From an uncultured Oleiphilus sp. (GTDB lineage Bacteria > Pseudomonadota > Gammaproteobacteria > Pseudomonadales > Oleiphilaceae): DNA of 45,319 nucleotides. The translations under genes were made by a program, and so were the position numbers. The stretch spans positions 1 through 45,319 of the forward strand of contig CAJWBJ010000023.1 of NCBI GenBank assembly GCA_913020495.1, in the 5' to 3' direction. This document shows positions 43,024 through 45,319 of this stretch, piece after piece (positions within the stretch are counted from its first letter, which is position 1; each line of letters opens with the position of its first letter). The notes below the pieces were generated by a model, which searched no databases, had not been told where the DNA came from, and worked only from the letters and a program-made list of their open reading frames with translations.

Positions 43024-43092
43024 GAGTCTGACCCCGTTGGTTTTCGAGTCTGACCCCGTTGGTTTTCCGAAGTGAGTCTGACCCCGTTGGTT
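43024..43092 (+). repeat. Three direct copies of the RayT terminal repeat
   Basis: GAGTCTGACCCCGTTGGTT occurs without a change at 43024-43042, 43046-43064 and 43074-43092. Spacers are 3 and 9 bases. The same 19 bases form the right end of RayT copy 1, and the complement forms its left end. The array ends nine bases before the stop of the following lipoprotein gene, so it lies in its 3' untranslated region. Identity across all three copies suggests recent amplification or gene conversion. Confidence 0.9.
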
Positions 43093-43100
43093 TTAGTCGG

Positions 43101-44591
43101 TTAGCGTTTTAAAAAAGTTTCGAACCCTCTACAATTTCTATTATTGGGTATATTCCCACTGAAGCGGCCATCAGCCGTGACTTTCCCTTCGAGCCCTATG
43201 GTGTAATAGTTAGAAGGGCGCTTAATCCACCGCCCGGGTGAAAAAACCATACGCTGACTTTCAGGGTAATATTTACCATGCAAGTTAAATGCGCCTGTTA
43301 TGTTGCCATCTCTTGAAACATGTTCAAATTGGAAAACAGCGTTAACATCATGAGCAAGCCCTAAATCAGTATCATAACCTTTTGTATCCACGTCTTTGAT
43401 GCGTACTTGCAGAGGTCTAGTTACCTTATTACAGTAATAAGACCCTTCCCAAACTTGCGATGCCAAAAATGGCACCCCTGTAATCGTAGAAGTTGTTCTA
43501 CCGGACACACCTACAGCAGCCATCGGAGTATTCACCTTAGTCGCCCCACCTCCCGAATACTGATCAGCTGTAGCTGCAACATCTTCAACAAAGTTCATGG
43601 CGCTTTCAAACATGCCTTTTTCATAAAAAGCTTTCGCATAATCGCCTAATTTAACTTGGTCAGCGGCGTTTTTATCCTCAACCAATACCCAGGCGTGGTG
43701 ATCGCCGGCTAAGTTGGAAATGGTGCCCGTCACAATTTCATATTCATGCGCATTGGCTTCACCGGTCAGCGGGTTGGTACTCGTATCAAGATGATAAAGT
43801 TTGACGCTATCATCCGGGTTAAAACCATTAGCTTTACCCTTCGATATTTTAAAAATACTGTCATCCTCTTTGGCGCGACGTTCTAATACATAGGCCTTGG
43901 GGGCAAAGAAGTTTTGGAATTCTTCACGTGTTTTTTTCACAGCACCATTTGCCGCTTCCCGGAAGAGGGTATTTTTATCATCTTGTTTCAACGCACACTT
44001 TGTGCCCTTAGGATCTTTAGAAATGCGCTCAGCATCTTCAATAATAATCGTTTTTAAATAGTGTAAAGCAGGAAGTTTATAAATACGTAAACTAGCTTTG
44101 ACATTAGCGGTGTATTTACAATGTGCGGGCGAGTTGTACGTTTCACCTTTTTCATTTTGCCACTGAGATGCTGCCACAAACTTTGAATCCAGATTTGCTT
44201 CGGTAATTTTCCCAGTAATAGCATAGTCGGCAATATTAGGACCGGTATACTCAGACTTGCCTTTTATTTCTGCAAGCTGAAGTTCTTTTTTAAGTGTTTG
44301 TGCAATGCTACGGTCAATAATTTCAGTGCCGGTTTCAGAAATATGCTCATCTAAAGCAACCGCAACACCTTCGTCTAGCTTGGCCTTCGTCGCGACTTTG
44401 TTGCCATTTATTTTAGGTTCAAAAATAACAACACGTGCCCTGTCTGCTTTAATTTCTTGTTTAGTCGGTAGAGGGTCAGTAGCTATGAGCTGCCTTGCGG
44501 AATAGTCAGATAGTTTTACCGGATTGCTTAAGCAACCCGAAAGTAGCAAGGCGCTACCCGTCGTAAAAATAATTGGCCAAATTTTCTTCAT
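43101..44591 (-). CDS. Lipoprotein with CsgG/LpoB-like N-part, FlgT-C-like middle and extra C-domain (cassette copy 2)
   Basis: 496 residues. The lipobox is LLLSGC (Cys20). Residues about 50-215 have a CsgG-like layout: RARVVIFEPKING, then VAVALDEHISETGTEIIDRSIAQTL, NIADYAITGKITEAN and LRIYKLPALHYL. REEFQNFFAPKAYVLERR leads into an FlgT-C-like segment (about 240-335: IFKISKGKANGFNPDDSVKLY, then VLVEDKNAADQVKLGD). These two parts match the plan of the 36966 gene. A third domain from about 375 to 496 (VWEGSYYCNKVTRPLQVRI and a Cys-containing end) is unique to this copy. GGAAGGG lies before the ATG. The gene ends at the repeat array. Confidence 0.65.
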   Translation of the reverse strand: MKKIWPIIFTTGSALLLSGCLSNPVKLSDYSARQLIATDPLPTKQEIKADRARVVIFEPKINGNKVATKAKLDEGVAVALDEHISETGTEIIDRSIAQTLKKELQLAEIKGKSEYTGPNIADYAITGKITEANLDSKFVAASQWQNEKGETYNSPAHCKYTANVKASLRIYKLPALHYLKTIIIEDAERISKDPKGTKCALKQDDKNTLFREAANGAVKKTREEFQNFFAPKAYVLERRAKEDDSIFKISKGKANGFNPDDSVKLYHLDTSTNPLTGEANAHEYEIVTGTISNLAGDHHAWVLVEDKNAADQVKLGDYAKAFYEKGMFESAMNFVEDVAATADQYSGGGATKVNTPMAAVGVSGRTTSTITGVPFLASQVWEGSYYCNKVTRPLQVRIKDVDTKGYDTDLGLAHDVNAVFQFEHVSRDGNITGAFNLHGKYYPESQRMVFSPGRWIKRPSNYYTIGLEGKVTADGRFSGNIPNNRNCRGFETFLKR

Positions 44592-44632
44592 GATGATTAC
44601 CCTTCCTGTTTATCGTTTTATTTTATTTAAAT

Positions 44633-45319
44633 TTATTGTCCTAAACCCAGCATCGTATAAACACCAGATTTATCTTTCAGCTGAGAAGTTAATTTACTCA
44701 TGGCATTCTGTTTTCCGGCTTTAAAACTTGTAACTGATGCACCGCTAAGCTTATAACTCTTACTGCTCACCAATTGCCCAGCATTAGTTTTTACCAACAC
44801 ATCAAAATTGATCTTAACGGTTTTAGCCGAGAAAATTTCTGCTTCTTCAATACTGCCTCTGACTTCTAGTATGCTATCGGCATTGGCACGGTCGCCAACC
44901 TGAAAGCCATTGGTTTGCAACACCCGTTTTATTTGATGGACAAGCGGCGATAATGAGGCATCGGATTTTAAATAGAATTTTGTGGTTTCGGATAGTCGCT
45001 TTTCTTTCTGCTCATAGTCTCGATATGTTTCAAGGTAGCTTTGTTTGTTCTGTTGTGAGTCAGCAGCGTGGATCAGGTAGATCAAAGGCCGAGCCTGATC
45101 CGCTAACTGAATGGCGTTGTTATAGCTAACAAGTTGAAGCAAATTATTTTTCTTGTCTACTTGGTGCAACTCGAGGTCTATTTTGCTGCTGATTTCTGTT
45201 AACTGATCTAGTTTGTCTTTCACGAAGGCTGAGCGTGACATAGCGAGCAATACATAATATTGGCTCTGACTTTGAGTGGTTTTTAGAATTTCGTAGTTGG
45301 TTAGTTTGGTGTCTTTAAT
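44633..45319 (-). CDS. LPP20-like lipoprotein, C-terminal part (cassette copy 2; start beyond window)
   Basis: The frame is open to the right edge (229 codons plus stop), so the N-terminus and lipobox are not seen. QYYVLLAMSRSAFVKDKLDQL matches the region QYFVLLRMIKSDLAVQLRHEL of the 38034 gene, and SNNAIQLADQARPLI resembles its later helix. This makes it the partner of the 43101 gene and the second copy of the cassette. TTG and ATG codons near 45250 and 45241 are internal, not starts. The distance to the 43101 start is 41 bases. Confidence 0.75.
   Translation of the reverse strand: MKDTKLTNYEILKTTQSQSQYYVLLAMSRSAFVKDKLDQLTEISSKIDLELHQVDKKNNLLQLVSYNNAIQLADQARPLIYLIHAADSQQNKQSYLETYRDYEQKEKRLSETTKFYLKSDASLSPLVHQIKRVLQTNGFQVGDRANADSILEVRGSIEEAEIFSAKTVKINFDVLVKTNAGQLVSSKSYKLSGASVTSFKAGKQNAMSKLTSQLKDKSGVYTMLGLGQ

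Noticed and set aside
43024..43092. Possible CRISPR array because of three identical repeats
   Set aside because: Spacers are only 3 and 9 bases long, the repeat matches the RayT element ends, and no cas gene is present.
45241..45250. TTG or ATG near 45250 as the start of the last gene
   Set aside because: The frame stays open to the window edge and upstream codons match the paralogue, so these codons are internal.

Overview
The window is about 45 kb of a gammaproteobacterial chromosome, probably from a marine, free-living species. The evidence is a cluster of the LpoB, YcfL and COG3014 families, a PanP-type aspartate decarboxylase, a TesB-type thioesterase, a 7TMR-DISM/GGDEF/EAL protein, a RayT-type transposase, and moderately AT-rich coding sequence. 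The genus cannot be fixed from the sequence alone.

Region 1 (1-15.75 kb, all minus strand) is one long cobalamin (B12) operon. Transcription starts at a promoter near 15.73 kb, runs through a cobalamin riboswitch, and continues through cbtB, cbtA, a fused ChlI/ChlD-type chelatase ATPase, cobO, cobB, a NiCoT-like cobalt/nickel permease, cbiD, cobK, cbiX, cobH, cobL, cobI, cbiG, cobJ, cobM, cobW and cobN (which runs off the left edge). Most junctions overlap by 1-4 bases or are under 20 bases apart. Cobalt uptake, metal chaperones with His-rich tails, corrin-ring methylation, amidation and adenosylation are therefore co-regulated. The set is a hybrid: it has both an early chelatase (CbiX) and a late one (CobN plus ChlID). 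It has CbiG and CbiD but no CobG or CobF in view.

Region 2 (15.75-24.8 kb) holds an unknown 103-residue ORF, a divergent molybdenum-cofactor operon (moeA-moaD-moaE), a GNAT acetyltransferase, a tandem-CBS protein, a DUF3179 membrane protein, a possible Lys-rich microprotein, tesB, a c-di-GMP phosphodiesterase-like receptor with a degenerate GGDEF site, and a small unknown protein.

Region 3 (24.8-32.5 kb) has panP, then a run of envelope genes: lpoB, ycfL, a COG3014 lipoprotein, an outer-membrane barrel protein, a Ser/Gly-rich lipoprotein and an LPP20-like lipoprotein. Region 4 (32.6-36.6 kb) has an Uup-type ABC-F ATPase with a short C-terminus, a decayed LysR fragment, and two orphan periplasmic solute-binding proteins facing each other.

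Region 5 (36.9-45.3 kb) is a lipoprotein island. A two-gene cassette (LPP20-like lipoprotein followed by a lipoprotein with a CsgG/LpoB-like N-terminus and an FlgT-C-like region) occurs twice. Between the copies lie a membrane coiled-coil protein, two RayT elements (one broken) that flank an outer-membrane barrel gene, a DUF4160/DUF2442 pair and three direct copies of the RayT terminal repeat. The right-hand cassette runs off the window.
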